NCBI RefSeq assembly: GCF_900093605.1
Contig: NZ_FLYE01000034.1
Location: 1 to 64,000 of the forward strand
DNA length: 64,000 nucleotides
DNA from: Candidatus Terasakiella magnetica
GTDB taxonomy: Bacteria; Pseudomonadota; Alphaproteobacteria; Rhodospirillales; Terasakiellaceae
Reading direction: 5' to 3'
Of this stretch, positions 47,266-57,691 are shown one piece after another; position 1 is the stretch's first letter, and every line of letters starts with the position of its first letter. Below the pieces are notes generated by a model that was not told the origin of the DNA, made no database searches, and saw only the letters and a list, made by a program, of their open reading frames with translations. Position numbers and translations under genes: made by a program.

Positions 47266-48279
47266 ATGGCTGATAAACAGCAAAGCAAAAGCTTTCATCA
47301 TGCAATGTTGGCAACTCTTGGCATTTCTTTCTTTGTCTTGAGCGCCATGCATCTTCTCAACCCGAGCAACACATCAAGTCAGGCCCCAAAAGCCATCTTG
47401 AAACCTGCCATTGAGGCAAAGCTCAGCAAAGAAGATTTAGACGCCATTGCCGGTGAAGAACAAGCCAATGCTGGTGCTCGCCTCACCGTTAATGATCTTA
47501 ATCAGGCTTTTGAGAAAATCGGCTATGAGCTTGATCCTGTTTTAGACGGCTCTTCAAATGTGCCGCGCCTGTTTGTTTCTTCCTTACCTGTTGATCTGGC
47601 CAAGATTAAACAGACAGATGAGCGAAAGTCAGTTTTCTTTAGAACGCTTTTACCGCTGGTTTTAAAAATCAACGAAGAAATTGTTGAGCAACGTACCAAA
47701 GTCTGGCGTCTTCGCCATCGCATCACCATGAACCTTTCCTTGCGCGGTGAAGATGTTGTGTGGCTAAGCGGCATGTTTAAACGCTATAACGTTAAGCTGG
47801 GCCAATATGATCACTTGCTGCAAAAAATGGATGTGGTCCCGCCCTCACTTGCTCTTGCTCAAGCCGCTGAAGAAAGCGGTTGGGGGACCTCGCGTTTTGC
47901 CCGTGAAGGCAATGCGCTTTTTGGGCAATGGACCTTTAATCCTAAAGACAAAGGCATTGTGCCAGAGGGACGCGAGACAGGTAAAACGCACCGCATCAGA
48001 GCCTTTGACAGCTTAAGCGACAGCTTAAAAGCCTATGTTCATAACCTAAACACCCATAAAGCCTATCAGGGTTTGCGCAAAAAACGCGCCTTTATGCGCA
48101 ATGTCAAACAAGACCTCAATGGCTACAGCCTTGCTGGCACGTTAGATAAATATTCAGAACGCGGTGAGCATTACGTCAGCTCCTTGCAATCCATCATGGA
48201 TAAAAACAAGCTACAACGTTTTGATAAAACAACACTGGTTGAGGGCGCGCCTGAAGAACTTAACGGCCCGCTGATTTAA
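47266..48279 (+). CDS. Bax/FlgJ-like glucosaminidase
   Basis: A probable peptidoglycan beta-N-acetylglucosaminidase. About 337 residues, with an N-terminal membrane anchor ([18 protein letters not shown]), a linker and a C-terminal glucosaminidase domain. The catalytic Glu region is '[30 protein letters not shown]', and '[14 protein letters not shown]' is typical of Bax. A possible earlier TTG start (47242) exists. The gene converges on mutS; the ends overlap by 4 nt. Confidence 0.88.
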   Translation: MADKQQSKSFHHAMLATLGISFFVLSAMHLLNPSNTSSQAPKAILKPAIEAKLSKEDLDAIAGEEQANAGARLTVNDLNQAFEKIGYELDPVLDGSSNVPRLFVSSLPVDLAKIKQTDERKSVFFRTLLPLVLKINEEIVEQRTKVWRLRHRITMNLSLRGEDVVWLSGMFKRYNVKLGQYDHLLQKMDVVPPSLALAQAAEESGWGTSRFAREGNALFGQWTFNPKDKGIVPEGRETGKTHRIRAFDSLSDSLKAYVHNLNTHKAYQGLRKKRAFMRNVKQDLNGYSLAGTLDKYSERGEHYVSSLQSIMDKNKLQRFDKTTLVEGAPEELNGPLI

Positions 48280-50975
48280 TCGCGCAATCCCTTTAAACGA
48301 TAAAGCGCTTCCAAGGCTTCACGCGGGCTCATATCATCGGGCTGAATATCATCAAGGGCGATCTCAACCTCGCTTGGGCCAGCCTCCACCATAATCGGTT
48401 CAGGTTCATGGGCAAGGGCGGCAAAAAGCGGCAGATCATCAGCCAGTTTTGTCACCGCACTGCTTTGTTCGCCTTTTTCCAAAGTTTCCAAAACCTGCTC
48501 AGCACGTTTAATCACCGCTTTTGGCAAGCCTGCCAAGCGCGCCACATGAATACCGTAAGAACGATCAGCCGCCCCACCGCCAACTTCATGTAAGAAAATC
48601 ACCTCGCCTTTCCATTCCTTGACCTTCATGGAATGACAAGACAAATGCCCCAGTTTTGAGGTAAGCGCGGTTAACTCATGATAGTGGGTGGCAAAAAGGG
48701 CACGACATTTATTGAGCTCATGGAGATGTTCCACAACCGCCCAAGCAATGGAAAGCCCATCAAAAGTCGCCGTCCCGCGCCCAATCTCATCTAAGATCAC
48801 AAGTGAGCGCTCCGTTGACTGATTTAAAATCGCTGCGGCTTCCACCATCTCCACCATGAAGGTGGAGCGCCCCCGCGCAAGATCATCCGCAGCCCCCACC
48901 CGGGAAAAGAGACGATCAACCACCCCGATATGGGCATGATCAGCCGGCACAAACCCGCCCATCTGCGCCATGATGGTAATCAAGGCATTTTGGCGCAGGA
49001 AGGTCGATTTACCCGCCATGTTCGGACCCGTGATCAACCAGAGGCGTTGGTCTTGGGAAAGATCACAGTTATTGGCAACAAAAGCGGATTCATTGGCCGT
49101 CAGCAAAGCTGCTTCCACAACCGGATGGCGCCCGCCTTGAATATCAAAGGCATAATCTTCAGACAAGACCGGACGGTTATAATTACATTCAATCGCGATT
49201 TGCGCCAACGCACTTAAGACATCAAGGCGCGCAAGAGAATTTGCCGCCAAGGCAATTTCATCGGCCTTCATCATCACATCACTGATGAGTTCTTCAAACA
49301 GGCGCGTTTCAAGGGCAAGAGAGCGATCCCCTGCTGAGCTGATTTTGCCTTCCAGTTCTGAAAGTTCCACCGTTGTATAACGGATCACATTCTTCATGGT
49401 CTGGCGATGGATAAACTCGCCTTCACTGGGCATTTTCTCAGATTGTTTTGCCGTCACCTCAACAAAATAGCCCAGCACATTATTATGCTTCACTTTCAAG
49501 GTGGGGATATCCACCGTCTCAGCATAACGCGCCTGAAGGTTAGAGATCAGACGTTTACTTTCTGAGCGCAAACCGCGCAACTCATCAAGTTCCGGTGCAT
49601 AGCCCGGGGCAATGAAATCACCATCGCGCGCTAAAAGCGGCAAGTCTTCCCCAAGGGAGCGCGCAAGCTTATCCACCAGCTCGCCATGATTACCAAGGTC
49701 GCTTGCGCATTGTTCCAAAATGGGGGCTGGCGTTAAAGTGATCAGTTTTTCACGCAGCTCAAAACTTGCTGCTAAACCATCACGAATGGCGGCTAAATCG
49801 CGCGGGCCACCACGGCCCAAGGTGATGCGCGATAATGCACGCTCCATATCAGGGCATTTTTTCAAGGCCTCGCGCATATCTTCGCGCGCAGCTAAATCCT
49901 CTTTAAAAAACTGCACCCCATCAAGGCGTTGATCGATTTGTCCAACATCTGTGAGCGGTGAAGACAGCCATGTGGAAAGCAAACGCGCACCTGCGCCACT
50001 GACCGTGCGATCAATCACTTCAAGCAGGCTGCCTTTGCGCTGCCCGCTAAGGGTGAGGGAAAGTTCCAGATTGCGCCTTGTCGCCGCATCGATTTCCATA
50101 CTCGCGCCTTGGGCCAATTGGCGGGGGATTTCAAGACGCGGCAATTTACCTTTTTGGGTGAGCTCCACATAATCCACCAAGGCACCTGCTGCAGAAATCT
50201 CACCACGGGCAAAGCTGGCAAAAGATTCTAGTGTTTTTACCCCATAGAGTTTTTCCAAACGTTTAGTCCCGTTTGAGCTATCAAAACGGCTATTGGGTTG
50301 CGGGGTTAAGACGGATTTAAAATCATTAAAGGTATCAAAATGCTCAGGGGCTTGTAAGAGCTTGTCACTGACCAAAAGCTCACCGGGATTAAGCCGTGCC
50401 AGCACCGCAGGCAAGAGAGCGGGCACACATGCTTGGGTATAAAAAGCACCTGTTGAAATATCCAGCCACGCCACACCCATTTCTGAGCGTGATTGGGCAA
50501 CAGCCGCCAAATAGTTATTGGTGCGCGCGTCTAACAAAGTATCTTCGGTGATGGTGCCTGCTGTAAAAAGGCGTACCACATCGCGTTTTACAACGGATTT
50601 TGAGCCACGTTTTTTCGCTTCTGCCGGGTCTTCCATCTGCTCACACAGCGCAACCTTGAAACCTTTTTCCACGAGCTTGGGCAGGTAGCTTTCATAAGCC
50701 TTAACCGGTACGCCGCACATGGGGATATCTTCACCATTGTGATGCCCGCGTTTGGTCAGGGTAATTTGTAAAGCTTGCGCTGCTGAAACCGCATCTTGAA
50801 AGAACAGCTCGTAAAAATCACCCATGCGATAAAACAACAGATAATCGGGATGACGTTCTTTAAGCGCCATAAACTGCGCCATCATCGGTGTTGCCCCGCC
50901 TTTCATACGCGCTTCGATTTCTTCTTGGCTGACTTCAGCGGGCAAATGTTCTTTGGCGACTTCAAGCGTGGTCAT
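48276..50975 (-). CDS. mutS: DNA mismatch repair protein MutS
   Basis: MutS recognises mismatches and recruits MutL. The 899-residue product has the N-terminal mismatch-binding domain with the F-x-E motif ('[16 protein letters not shown]'). It also has the Walker A '[13 protein letters not shown]', '[27 protein letters not shown]' (Walker B and ABC signature) and '[10 protein letters not shown]'. The C-terminal tail of about 70 residues resembles the usual flexible region. Length and domain order are normal. Confidence 0.98.
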   Translation of the reverse strand: MTTLEVAKEHLPAEVSQEEIEARMKGGATPMMAQFMALKERHPDYLLFYRMGDFYELFFQDAVSAAQALQITLTKRGHHNGEDIPMCGVPVKAYESYLPKLVEKGFKVALCEQMEDPAEAKKRGSKSVVKRDVVRLFTAGTITEDTLLDARTNNYLAAVAQSRSEMGVAWLDISTGAFYTQACVPALLPAVLARLNPGELLVSDKLLQAPEHFDTFNDFKSVLTPQPNSRFDSSNGTKRLEKLYGVKTLESFASFARGEISAAGALVDYVELTQKGKLPRLEIPRQLAQGASMEIDAATRRNLELSLTLSGQRKGSLLEVIDRTVSGAGARLLSTWLSSPLTDVGQIDQRLDGVQFFKEDLAAREDMREALKKCPDMERALSRITLGRGGPRDLAAIRDGLAASFELREKLITLTPAPILEQCASDLGNHGELVDKLARSLGEDLPLLARDGDFIAPGYAPELDELRGLRSESKRLISNLQARYAETVDIPTLKVKHNNVLGYFVEVTAKQSEKMPSEGEFIHRQTMKNVIRYTTVELSELEGKISSAGDRSLALETRLFEELISDVMMKADEIALAANSLARLDVLSALAQIAIECNYNRPVLSEDYAFDIQGGRHPVVEAALLTANESAFVANNCDLSQDQRLWLITGPNMAGKSTFLRQNALITIMAQMGGFVPADHAHIGVVDRLFSRVGAADDLARGRSTFMVEMVEAAAILNQSTERSLVILDEIGRGTATFDGLSIAWAVVEHLHELNKCRALFATHYHELTALTSKLGHLSCHSMKVKEWKGEVIFLHEVGGGAADRSYGIHVARLAGLPKAVIKRAEQVLETLEKGEQSSAVTKLADDLPLFAALAHEPEPIMVEAGPSEVEIALDDIQPDDMSPREALEALYRLKGLRD

Positions 50976-51086
50976 GGGGAAACTTCAAAATAGATATTTC
51001 AACAAAGCATAGTGATAGCACACCCTTTATAGAGAACTGAAGCACTTGCATCGAGTCTTTTGCACCCTTATCGTAGGGACAAATTT

Positions 51087-52247
51087 ATGTTCCAGGGGGA
51101 CCACGTGAAAAAAGCGCTCATCTTCAACTTGCTCGGCTGGCTGTTTTTAACCGCCTCGATCGGGAGCTTTTTCTATTATTGGGATGTGACGCGAGTTCAT
51201 ATCATGGGACTAAAAAGCAAAAACAGTTTTGCTTATGACCCCTTGCCTGAACATATTGTGAATTATGATATTGGAAAAACACTTCACATTTCCTCCCCAC
51301 AAGATAGCGGCGAAAAACGCCAACTGCTCAGAGCTGCTATTTTTGGTGATCAAGCCTTGGAAAGCTTCCTTCCCTATACCCACCTTCGTTTGTTAAAAAA
51401 TGCCTATGCTGATCAGTTCCCAACCCCGACCTGCCTTTTTGAAAACGAAGCCAGCAAACGCACTTTATGCCAGTTAAAGACTTATAAAAACTGGCAAAAC
51501 CTAGATGCTATCCATGAGTTATCTTTTACATTTGATCCAGGCTATATAACAAAATCCTATCTTTTCACTCCTCAGAAAAGCAATCGCAAGCTGGTCATCT
51601 ATCATCATGGTTATGCCAGCACCTTTCACGAACAAGACCATCTATTGCAACAGCTCAATGATGAAGGCTTCACAATTATTGCGCTTAACATGACTAGCTA
51701 TGGCGACCACCCGCTTAATTATGAGAACCCTTGGGCACAAGCGATTAATGGAAAAATAGATCAGGTAAAACATCCCCAAGAAGTCATCTTTAAACCCGTT
51801 TTTGCCTCGCTCAACCATGTGCTTAACACAAACAAGATTGACCATGTCTATATGATGGGGCTTTCGGCAGGGGGTTGGGTGACAGCTGTGAGTGCCGCGC
51901 TTGATCCACGCATTGAAAAATCCTACCCCATCGCGGGTGTGCTTCCCTTGGCCTTGCGCCAAGGCGATAAGGAACGTGCTTCCCCACAGTTTTACAAACC
52001 CATGCTAGATGCGGCGAGTTATCTTGATATGTTTGTCATGGCAGCTGATGATCAAAGCCGCAGCCAACTGCAGATTTTTAACCGTTATGATCGCTGCTGT
52101 TTTAATAATGTGCGTGGCAAGCTTTATGAAGATATTGTCTCTCAAAACTCAGCAGGGAGTTTCAAGGTTCTCATTGATGAAACCCATGCCCGCCATAAAA
52201 TTTCCACATGGGCGTTTGAACAGATTTTGGAGGATATGAACAAATGA
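51087..52247 (+). CDS. Membrane-anchored alpha/beta hydrolase of unknown substrate
   Basis: About 386 residues. An N-terminal hydrophobic segment (LIFNLLGWLFLTASIGSFFYYW) looks like a signal anchor. The rest has an alpha/beta hydrolase-like core: 'LVIYHHGYAST', nucleophile elbow GLSAGGWVTA and a likely catalytic His near the C-terminus ('DETHARHK'). Four cysteines are present. The start at 51087 has AGGGA; GTG 51105 with AGGGGGA is equally possible. A 59-codon membrane protein overlaps its stop. Confidence 0.75.
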   Translation: MFQGDHVKKALIFNLLGWLFLTASIGSFFYYWDVTRVHIMGLKSKNSFAYDPLPEHIVNYDIGKTLHISSPQDSGEKRQLLRAAIFGDQALESFLPYTHLRLLKNAYADQFPTPTCLFENEASKRTLCQLKTYKNWQNLDAIHELSFTFDPGYITKSYLFTPQKSNRKLVIYHHGYASTFHEQDHLLQQLNDEGFTIIALNMTSYGDHPLNYENPWAQAINGKIDQVKHPQEVIFKPVFASLNHVLNTNKIDHVYMMGLSAGGWVTAVSAALDPRIEKSYPIAGVLPLALRQGDKERASPQFYKPMLDAASYLDMFVMAADDQSRSQLQIFNRYDRCCFNNVRGKLYEDIVSQNSAGSFKVLIDETHARHKISTWAFEQILEDMNK

Positions 52248-52423
52248 TCATCAAATACCTTCTCCCCTGTCTTTTTGCTCTTCTCGCCCTTGTGATCTGG
52301 TATCTGGATGGCGCTTGGCAAAATGGGGCAATGCCGACCAAAGGCATGATCAAAGTTGTTGGCTTTGCCGGCCTTGCCGGACTGTGTTTTTTCATGGCAA
52401 AAAAGTTTAAAAAAGCATCTTAA
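52244..52423 (+). CDS. Small two-helix membrane protein coupled to the hydrolase gene
   Basis: A 59-residue protein whose ATG overlaps the hydrolase stop by 4 nt (ATGA), so translation is likely coupled. Two hydrophobic stretches (about 5-20, LLPCLFALLALVIWYL, and 37-52, VVGFAAGLAGL-like with CFFMA) and a basic C-terminus 'KKFKKAS' suggest an integral membrane protein with a cytoplasmic tail. No family is recognised. Confidence 0.7.
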   Translation: MIIKYLLPCLFALLALVIWYLDGAWQNGAMPTKGMIKVVGFAGLAGLCFFMAKKFKKAS

Positions 52424-52574
52424 GTTTCAACTATCTGCTTTGCACTATTTGCATAACACGACCATCCCCCTTTGCGGTATGCTCATAGAGAAATGAGTTT
52501 ACGCCTAGTAATCTGTCCCAAACTGGTGCAGAATACGTAATATAAATACTCAACTCACATACTGGTTAAAACAA

Positions 52575-53066
52575 ATGAACACAAACACATCAGTAACAGA
52601 AGTTGTCGGTCTGCTAAATAGCCGCGAAACTTTTGAGAAAACAGTCGATGCCTTGCGCAAAGCGGGCTTTGAACGTACCGATCTCAGTGTACTTAGCTCA
52701 CATGAGTCCATTGAAGCTGCTGGCAAACCTGCCAAGCCGATCAAAGATGTCCTGACCGCCCTTGTCGGTGAGGTTAAATTTGAAGGCCCGGTTGTGGCTT
52801 CTGGTGCTGTTTTTCTGGCTGGTGGTCCCGTAGGTGAGTTAATCGGTGCTGTTGTGGGAGCAACAGTTGGTGGTGCTGCAATTAAAGAAGTGCTCGGTGA
52901 AGTCACCGCAACACCACATACTGAAGATTTTGCCCGCGCTGTTGATGCCGGAAGCATTATCTTATGGGTACGCGCCCTTGGGGAAGATAAACAAGCCAAA
53001 GTCACAGAAGTTTTGCAAAACCAAGGTGCAGAAAACGTCCATCTACATACCAATACACCAGAATAA
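52575..53066 (+). CDS. Stress-type protein with glycine-zipper segment (YflT-like)
   Basis: A 163-residue protein. Residues about 5-45 ('VTEVVGLLNSRETFEKTVDALRKAGFERTDLSVL') look like the small alpha-beta domain of general stress proteins such as YflT. Residues 74-105 form a Gly/Ala/Val-rich hydrophobic stretch (GPVVASGAVFLAGGPVGELIG) that may insert in a membrane. A second domain of similar fold follows. Function unknown. Independent of its neighbours on available evidence. Confidence 0.7.
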   Translation: MNTNTSVTEVVGLLNSRETFEKTVDALRKAGFERTDLSVLSSHESIEAAGKPAKPIKDVLTALVGEVKFEGPVVASGAVFLAGGPVGELIGAVVGATVGGAAIKEVLGEVTATPHTEDFARAVDAGSIILWVRALGEDKQAKVTEVLQNQGAENVHLHTNTPE

Positions 53067-53110
53067 GTCTGGCTTCGCTGAACAATAGATAAAGACAGAG
53101 ACATACACTT

Positions 53111-55384
53111 ATGGACGATCAATCAATTCGGGTAACTGAGCGCGAAGCGCTTTTGATGCATGCTTCGGGCCGCCCGGGCAAATTTGAAATTCACCCAACA
53201 AAACCGCTAACAACGCAACGCGACCTTTCACTGGCATATTCCCCCGGTGTCGCCGCACCTTGTGAGCAAATCGCCAAAGACCCAAACTTGGCTTACGATT
53301 ATACAGCCAAAGGCAATGTGGTTGCGGTCATTTCCAACGGGACAGCCGTTTTGGGCCTTGGCAACCTTGGTGCCTTGGCCTCCAAACCTGTCATGGAAGG
53401 TAAAGCCGTTCTTTTTAAACGCTTTGCCGATGTAGATGGCATCGACCTTTTGGTTGATACCGAAGATGAAGATGAATTCATCAATTGTGTTAAATATCTT
53501 GGCAAGACCTTTGGCGGGATCAACCTTGAAGATATCAAAGCACCAGAATGTTTCACCATAGAAACCAAGCTGCGCGAAATTATGGATATCCCGGTCTTTC
53601 ACGATGATCAGCACGGTACAGCGATTATCTCAGCCGCGGGCCTGATCAATGCCTGTGACCTTACTGGTCGTGACATGAAAGATGTCAAGCTGGTGGTCAA
53701 TGGTGCAGGTGCGGCTGCCATTGCCTGTTGCGAGTTGGTGAAAGCCATGGGTGTTGCCCATGACAATGTGATCATGTGTGATTCCAAAGGCGTGATTTAC
53801 AAAGGCCGCAAAGAAGGTATGAACCAATGGAAATCGGCCCATGCCTCTGACACAGATGCACGCACATTAGCCGAAGCCATGGACGGCGCAGATGCCTTCT
53901 TTGGTCTTTCAGTTAAAGGGGCTGTGACCCAAGATATGGTTGAAAAGATGGCACCAAAGCCGATCATTTTCGCCATGGCAAACCCTGATCCAGAAATCAC
54001 CCCAGAAGATGTAAAAGCCGTTCGCGCCGATGCCATTACTGCAACGGGTCGTTCTGATTATCCAAACCAGATCAACAATGTTTTGGGCTTTCCTTATATC
54101 TTCCGCGGTGCCTTGGACGTGCGCGCCAGCACCATTAATGAAGATATGAAAGTAGCTTGTGCCAATGCCTTGGCAGAGCTTGCGCGTGAAGACGTACCTG
54201 ATGAAGTGGCGGCAGCCTATTCTGGGCGTCGCCTGCGTTATGGGCCTGACTATATTATCCCTGCCCCGTTTGATCCACGCTTGATTTTCTCCATCCCACC
54301 TGCGGTTGCTGAAGCTGCTATGGCCTCTGGTGTGGCGCGTCGCCCCATCATTGATATGGATGATTATGCAAATGAGCTACAAGGTCGCCTTGATCCCACA
54401 GCTTCTAGCTTGCAGGTTATTTGCGATAAGGTTCGCGGCAATCCGCGCCGTATCGTCTTTGCTGAAGGTGAAGAAGAAAAGACAATCCGTGCAGCTTATG
54501 CCTTCTTAAATGCAGGCTACGGCACGCCCATTCTTGTAGGTCGTGAAGATAAAATTCAGGCTACCATGAAGAACTTGGGTCTGGCAGATGCACCGGGTAT
54601 TGAGATTAACAACTCCCTCATCGGGCCGCGCACCAAAGAATATGCGGAATATCTCTATCGCCGTATGCAGCGAAAAGGTGCCCTTTTGCGCGACTGTAAC
54701 CGTTGGGTCAACCAAAACCGCAACATCTATGGCGCAACCATGGTTGCTTGTGGTGATGCCGATGGTATGGTCACGGGCCTGACCCGTAGCTTCTATTCAT
54801 CTTATGATGATGTAGCACGCGTTTTAGACCCCCATAAAGACCATATCCCCATGGGTGTTTCCATTGTGGTCAGCGGTGGGCATCAAACGGTCTTCTTGGC
54901 TGATACCCGTATTCATGAAACCCCAAATGCTGAAGAAATGGCTGATATTGCGGTTTCTGCCGTGGCAAAAGCGCGCAAGCTTGGTCATGAACCACGCGTG
55001 GCTTTCCTCTCGCATTCGTCTTTCTCCGGTCGCTCTGGTGGTCGCTCAGAAGAGGTGCGCAAGGCAGTGGAAATTCTTGAAGAGCGCAATGTGGACTTTG
55101 AATTTGACGGTGAAGTCACGGTCAATACCGCACTGGATCGCGAACTTCTGGATGATTACCCCTTTACCCGCCTGTCCGGTCCGGCAAATGTACTGGTCAT
55201 GCCGGGGCTCCATACGGCTGATATTTCTTCCAAGCTGTTACAAAAACTTGGCGGTGGTACGGTGATTGGTCCGATCCTGCTTGGCCTTGAAAAGCCTGTG
55301 CAGATTGTCCCGCGCGACACCACTGTTTCAGAAATGGTCAATATGGCGATTTTGGCTGCTCATGATGCGATTGTCGGTCGCTAA
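53111..55384 (+). CDS. maeB: NADP-dependent malic enzyme with phosphotransacetylase-like domain
   Basis: MaeB oxidatively decarboxylates malate to pyruvate, making NADPH. The 757-residue product has the malic enzyme N-terminal half ('YSPGVAAPCEQIAKD', 'FHDDQHGTAII', 'VVNGAGAAAIACCEL', 'FAMANPDPEI'). A C-terminal half of about 320 residues resembles phosphotransacetylase ('RIVFAEGEEEKTIRAA', 'GGTVIGPILLGLEKPVQIV'). In this family the second domain usually regulates rather than catalyses. AAGACAGAGACATAC-type sequence precedes the start. A strong terminator follows. Confidence 0.96.
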   Translation: MDDQSIRVTEREALLMHASGRPGKFEIHPTKPLTTQRDLSLAYSPGVAAPCEQIAKDPNLAYDYTAKGNVVAVISNGTAVLGLGNLGALASKPVMEGKAVLFKRFADVDGIDLLVDTEDEDEFINCVKYLGKTFGGINLEDIKAPECFTIETKLREIMDIPVFHDDQHGTAIISAAGLINACDLTGRDMKDVKLVVNGAGAAAIACCELVKAMGVAHDNVIMCDSKGVIYKGRKEGMNQWKSAHASDTDARTLAEAMDGADAFFGLSVKGAVTQDMVEKMAPKPIIFAMANPDPEITPEDVKAVRADAITATGRSDYPNQINNVLGFPYIFRGALDVRASTINEDMKVACANALAELAREDVPDEVAAAYSGRRLRYGPDYIIPAPFDPRLIFSIPPAVAEAAMASGVARRPIIDMDDYANELQGRLDPTASSLQVICDKVRGNPRRIVFAEGEEEKTIRAAYAFLNAGYGTPILVGREDKIQATMKNLGLADAPGIEINNSLIGPRTKEYAEYLYRRMQRKGALLRDCNRWVNQNRNIYGATMVACGDADGMVTGLTRSFYSSYDDVARVLDPHKDHIPMGVSIVVSGGHQTVFLADTRIHETPNAEEMADIAVSAVAKARKLGHEPRVAFLSHSSFSGRSGGRSEEVRKAVEILEERNVDFEFDGEVTVNTALDRELLDDYPFTRLSGPANVLVMPGLHTADISSKLLQKLGGGTVIGPILLGLEKPVQIVPRDTTVSEMVNMAILAAHDAIVGR

Positions 55385-55410
55385 AGCTTCAAGCCCATAA
55401 AACAAGAAAA

Positions 55411-55445
55411 GGCGGGGTCGATTAAGTTCGATCCCGCCTTTTTCT
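55411..55445 (+). terminator. Intrinsic terminator of maeB
   Basis: GGCGGGGTCGA (55411-55421) and TCGATCCCGCC (55428-55438) pair with one G-T and a 6-nt loop. TTTTTC follows. Confidence 0.9.
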
Positions 55446-55454
55446 TTTGATTAA

Positions 55455-55485
55455 TGTCATGCTGGAGCCCGATCCAGCATCCATT
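55455..55485. repeat. Palindromic intergenic repeat (copy 2)
   Basis: TGTCATGCTGGAGCCCGATC followed by CAGCATCCATT. The half-sites ATGCTGG and CCAGCAT pair. It shares the TGTCAT(T/G)CTGGA… pattern with 9686-9756, and lies immediately past the ccmI stop, where the hairpin might also stop or protect the transcript. Confidence 0.6.
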
Positions 55486-56673
55486 TTATTTGCTTTCCAG
55501 CTCCTTGATCTTATTGCGTGCTTCAATGGCTTTTTCTTTCTCGCCCAAAACGCCGTAGACTTGAGCCAAGCGTTTCCAGCCTGCCAAATCATCGGGATTT
55601 TCTTTTAAGCGATCAGCAAGACGTTGAACCATAGAGCGGATCATATCGTTTCTTTCTTCAGCACTCATTTCCTGTGCTGCTGCCATGTCAGCGCGGGTTG
55701 GGCCTTTGGGCTGGGCTTCAGCTTCTTGAACCGCGGGTGCTGCTTCTTGCTCCCACTCCAACGCAAACTGCTTGGCAAGCACTCTTGCTTTTGCAGAAGG
55801 TTTGAAGTCAGCTAGGTCAAGCTCACCAGCTTGGGCCGCCATCTGGATTTGTTCATCAACCTGCGTCATCCAAGCCGCTTGAGGGGGCGCAATGGCTTTC
55901 AGGTCCGTCCATGTCTGGATGGCCCCTGCAAAGTCTTCCACACGTGCCTTGGCATAGCCCAGATAAAAACGTGCTTTCATCTGCATGGGGTCTGCTTTAA
56001 GCGACTCCATTAAGACATTGATGGTTTCCTCATCGACCTGACCTTGACCAGCATAAATCTTGGCTTCCGCAAAATCAGCCAGAACCGCAGGATGGCGATC
56101 AGATTCTTTAACCGCATTTCTATAGGCATCCATGGACTCTTCATAACGACCAACCGTGCGCAATGTGCGCGCTAACAACACCCATGTATCAATATCTTTG
56201 GGGTCTTGCTCAAGGCGTTTTTTCATACGGTCAATTTCTTGCACCATATTCGAGCCGCCATTGGCAACCTCATGTTCACGCTGGATATCGCGCGAGGCAT
56301 AAGGCACATCTTCATAGCCCGGCATACCGATTTTATAATAAAGCGCAAACGAGCCAACAATGACAACAACACCGCCAAGAATGCCGCCCACAAGGGAGGT
56401 TTTGCTTACCCCACCTGCCCTATTTTTGGTTTTGCTGCGTTTTTCATCAGCGCTCAAAAGGCGGCGTTGAATTTCAATACGGGCGGTTTCTGCTTCATCA
56501 GCACTGATCAATCCACGCTCTAAATCTTTATCCAACTCTTTAAGCTGGTCTTTAAAAACGCTTAAGTCATATTCAGCGCGTTCTGCATCATCTTTGCTTT
56601 TGCGCCATAAAGGAGCGGCTAAAAGAAAAAGGGTGATTGCACTTAAAAGAACAACCGCAATCCAAAAACTCAT
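55486..56673 (-). CDS. ccmI: Cytochrome c maturation protein CcmI (CycH)
   Basis: CcmI delivers apocytochromes to the heme ligation complex CcmFH. The 395-residue product begins with two membrane segments (FWIAVVLLSAITLFLLAAPLW and, near residue 93, VGGILGGVVVIVGSFALYY), separated by a leucine-rich cytoplasmic loop (about 22-85). A periplasmic TPR region follows ('DIDTWVLLARTLRTVGRYEESMDAYRNAV', 'KARFYLGYAKARVEDFAGAIQTW'). Last gene of the ccm cluster; it overlaps ccmH by 4 nt. Confidence 0.93.
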   Translation of the reverse strand: MSFWIAVVLLSAITLFLLAAPLWRKSKDDAERAEYDLSVFKDQLKELDKDLERGLISADEAETARIEIQRRLLSADEKRSKTKNRAGGVSKTSLVGGILGGVVVIVGSFALYYKIGMPGYEDVPYASRDIQREHEVANGGSNMVQEIDRMKKRLEQDPKDIDTWVLLARTLRTVGRYEESMDAYRNAVKESDRHPAVLADFAEAKIYAGQGQVDEETINVLMESLKADPMQMKARFYLGYAKARVEDFAGAIQTWTDLKAIAPPQAAWMTQVDEQIQMAAQAGELDLADFKPSAKARVLAKQFALEWEQEAAPAVQEAEAQPKGPTRADMAAAQEMSAEERNDMIRSMVQRLADRLKENPDDLAGWKRLAQVYGVLGEKEKAIEARNKIKELESK

Positions 56674-57152
56674 GTCTCACTTCCTTCTTCTTTAAGCAGC
56701 GCATCCAAGCGCGCTTTTTCATCAGCACTTAACGGGGCAGCGCCTGTCGTTTCAGCCGTTTGTGTGCTGCGACGACGATAATAGAAAATAATCCCGATCA
56801 GACCGATCACAACCATCAAGGCCGGACCAAACCAAAGGGCCATGGTCTTGGCCTTCACAGGTGGTTTTAACAACACAAAATCACCATAGCGCGAGACCAA
56901 ATAGTCTTTTACTTGCTGATTGCTGTCACCTTGGGCAATACGGTCGCGCACGAGGATGCGCATTTTCTTGGCAATGCCGGAATTTGAATCATCAATGGAC
57001 TGGTTTTGACAAACCACACAGCGCAAATCTTTTGACACTTCACGCGCACGTGCTTCTAAGCCCGCATCTTTCATAATCTCATCAGGTTCCACCGCTGCAA
57101 CATCCAGTGAGAAAACCATAAGGGCCATAAAGGCGATCAAGACCTGTTTCAT
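56670..57152 (-). CDS. ccmH: Cytochrome c maturation protein CcmH
   Basis: CcmH reduces the apocytochrome disulfide for heme attachment. The 160-residue product has an N-terminal signal segment, the active-site LRCVVCQNQSI motif (two Cys), and a C-terminal membrane helix (LWFGPALMVVIGLIGIIFYY). It matches the short CcmH (CcmL/CycL) form. It overlaps ccmG by 4 nt. Confidence 0.95.
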   Translation of the reverse strand: MKQVLIAFMALMVFSLDVAAVEPDEIMKDAGLEARAREVSKDLRCVVCQNQSIDDSNSGIAKKMRILVRDRIAQGDSNQQVKDYLVSRYGDFVLLKPPVKAKTMALWFGPALMVVIGLIGIIFYYRRRSTQTAETTGAAPLSADEKARLDALLKEEGSET

Positions 57153-57691
57153 TGTTTGCGCAGCTCCTTGATCAAAGGAAAGAGAGTATTATTCCAAGAC
57201 CGTGGGGTAATTGGACCAAGGTGTTTGTAGCGAATGAGGCCTTGTTTATCGACGATGAAAGTCTCTGGCGCACCTGTAATGCCCCAATCAATAATGGTCT
57301 CGCCTGTCGTATCCACACCAATTTTTGTATATGGATCGCCATGGCGCGCCAACCAGCGCACCACATCATTGGAATTTTTCTCATCCCAATCCACACCATA
57401 GACCTTAATGATGTTTTCCGCCTTTAGCTTGAGCAAAAAGGGATGTTCCTGCAAACAGGCCACACACCAAGAACCAAAGAAGTTCACCAAAGAAACTTCG
57501 CCTTTGACATCTTCAATGGTGAGCCCTTCAGTACGCCCTTTAACCGGAATGAGCTTGAAATTCCCCATAGGTTGGTTGGTCAGAACATCCGTATCCAGCT
57601 TGGAGGGGTCTTTGGTCAGGCCAACGGCAAAATAAACCGCCAGCACACAAAAACCGATCAACGGGATCAAAAAGAAAATACGTGAATTCAT
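57149..57691 (-). CDS. ccmG: Thiol:disulfide interchange protein CcmG/DsbE
   Basis: A 180-residue membrane-anchored thioredoxin-like protein that keeps CcmH and apocytochromes reduced. An N-terminal anchor (FFLIPLIGFCVLAVYFAVG) precedes 'GSWCVACLQEHPFLLKL' with the CxxC site. 'GITGAPETFIVDKQG' carries the cis-Pro region. Overlaps ccmF by 4 nt and ccmH by 4 nt. Confidence 0.96.
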   Translation of the reverse strand: MNSRIFFLIPLIGFCVLAVYFAVGLTKDPSKLDTDVLTNQPMGNFKLIPVKGRTEGLTIEDVKGEVSLVNFFGSWCVACLQEHPFLLKLKAENIIKVYGVDWDEKNSNDVVRWLARHGDPYTKIGVDTTGETIIDWGITGAPETFIVDKQGLIRYKHLGPITPRSWNNTLFPLIKELRKQ

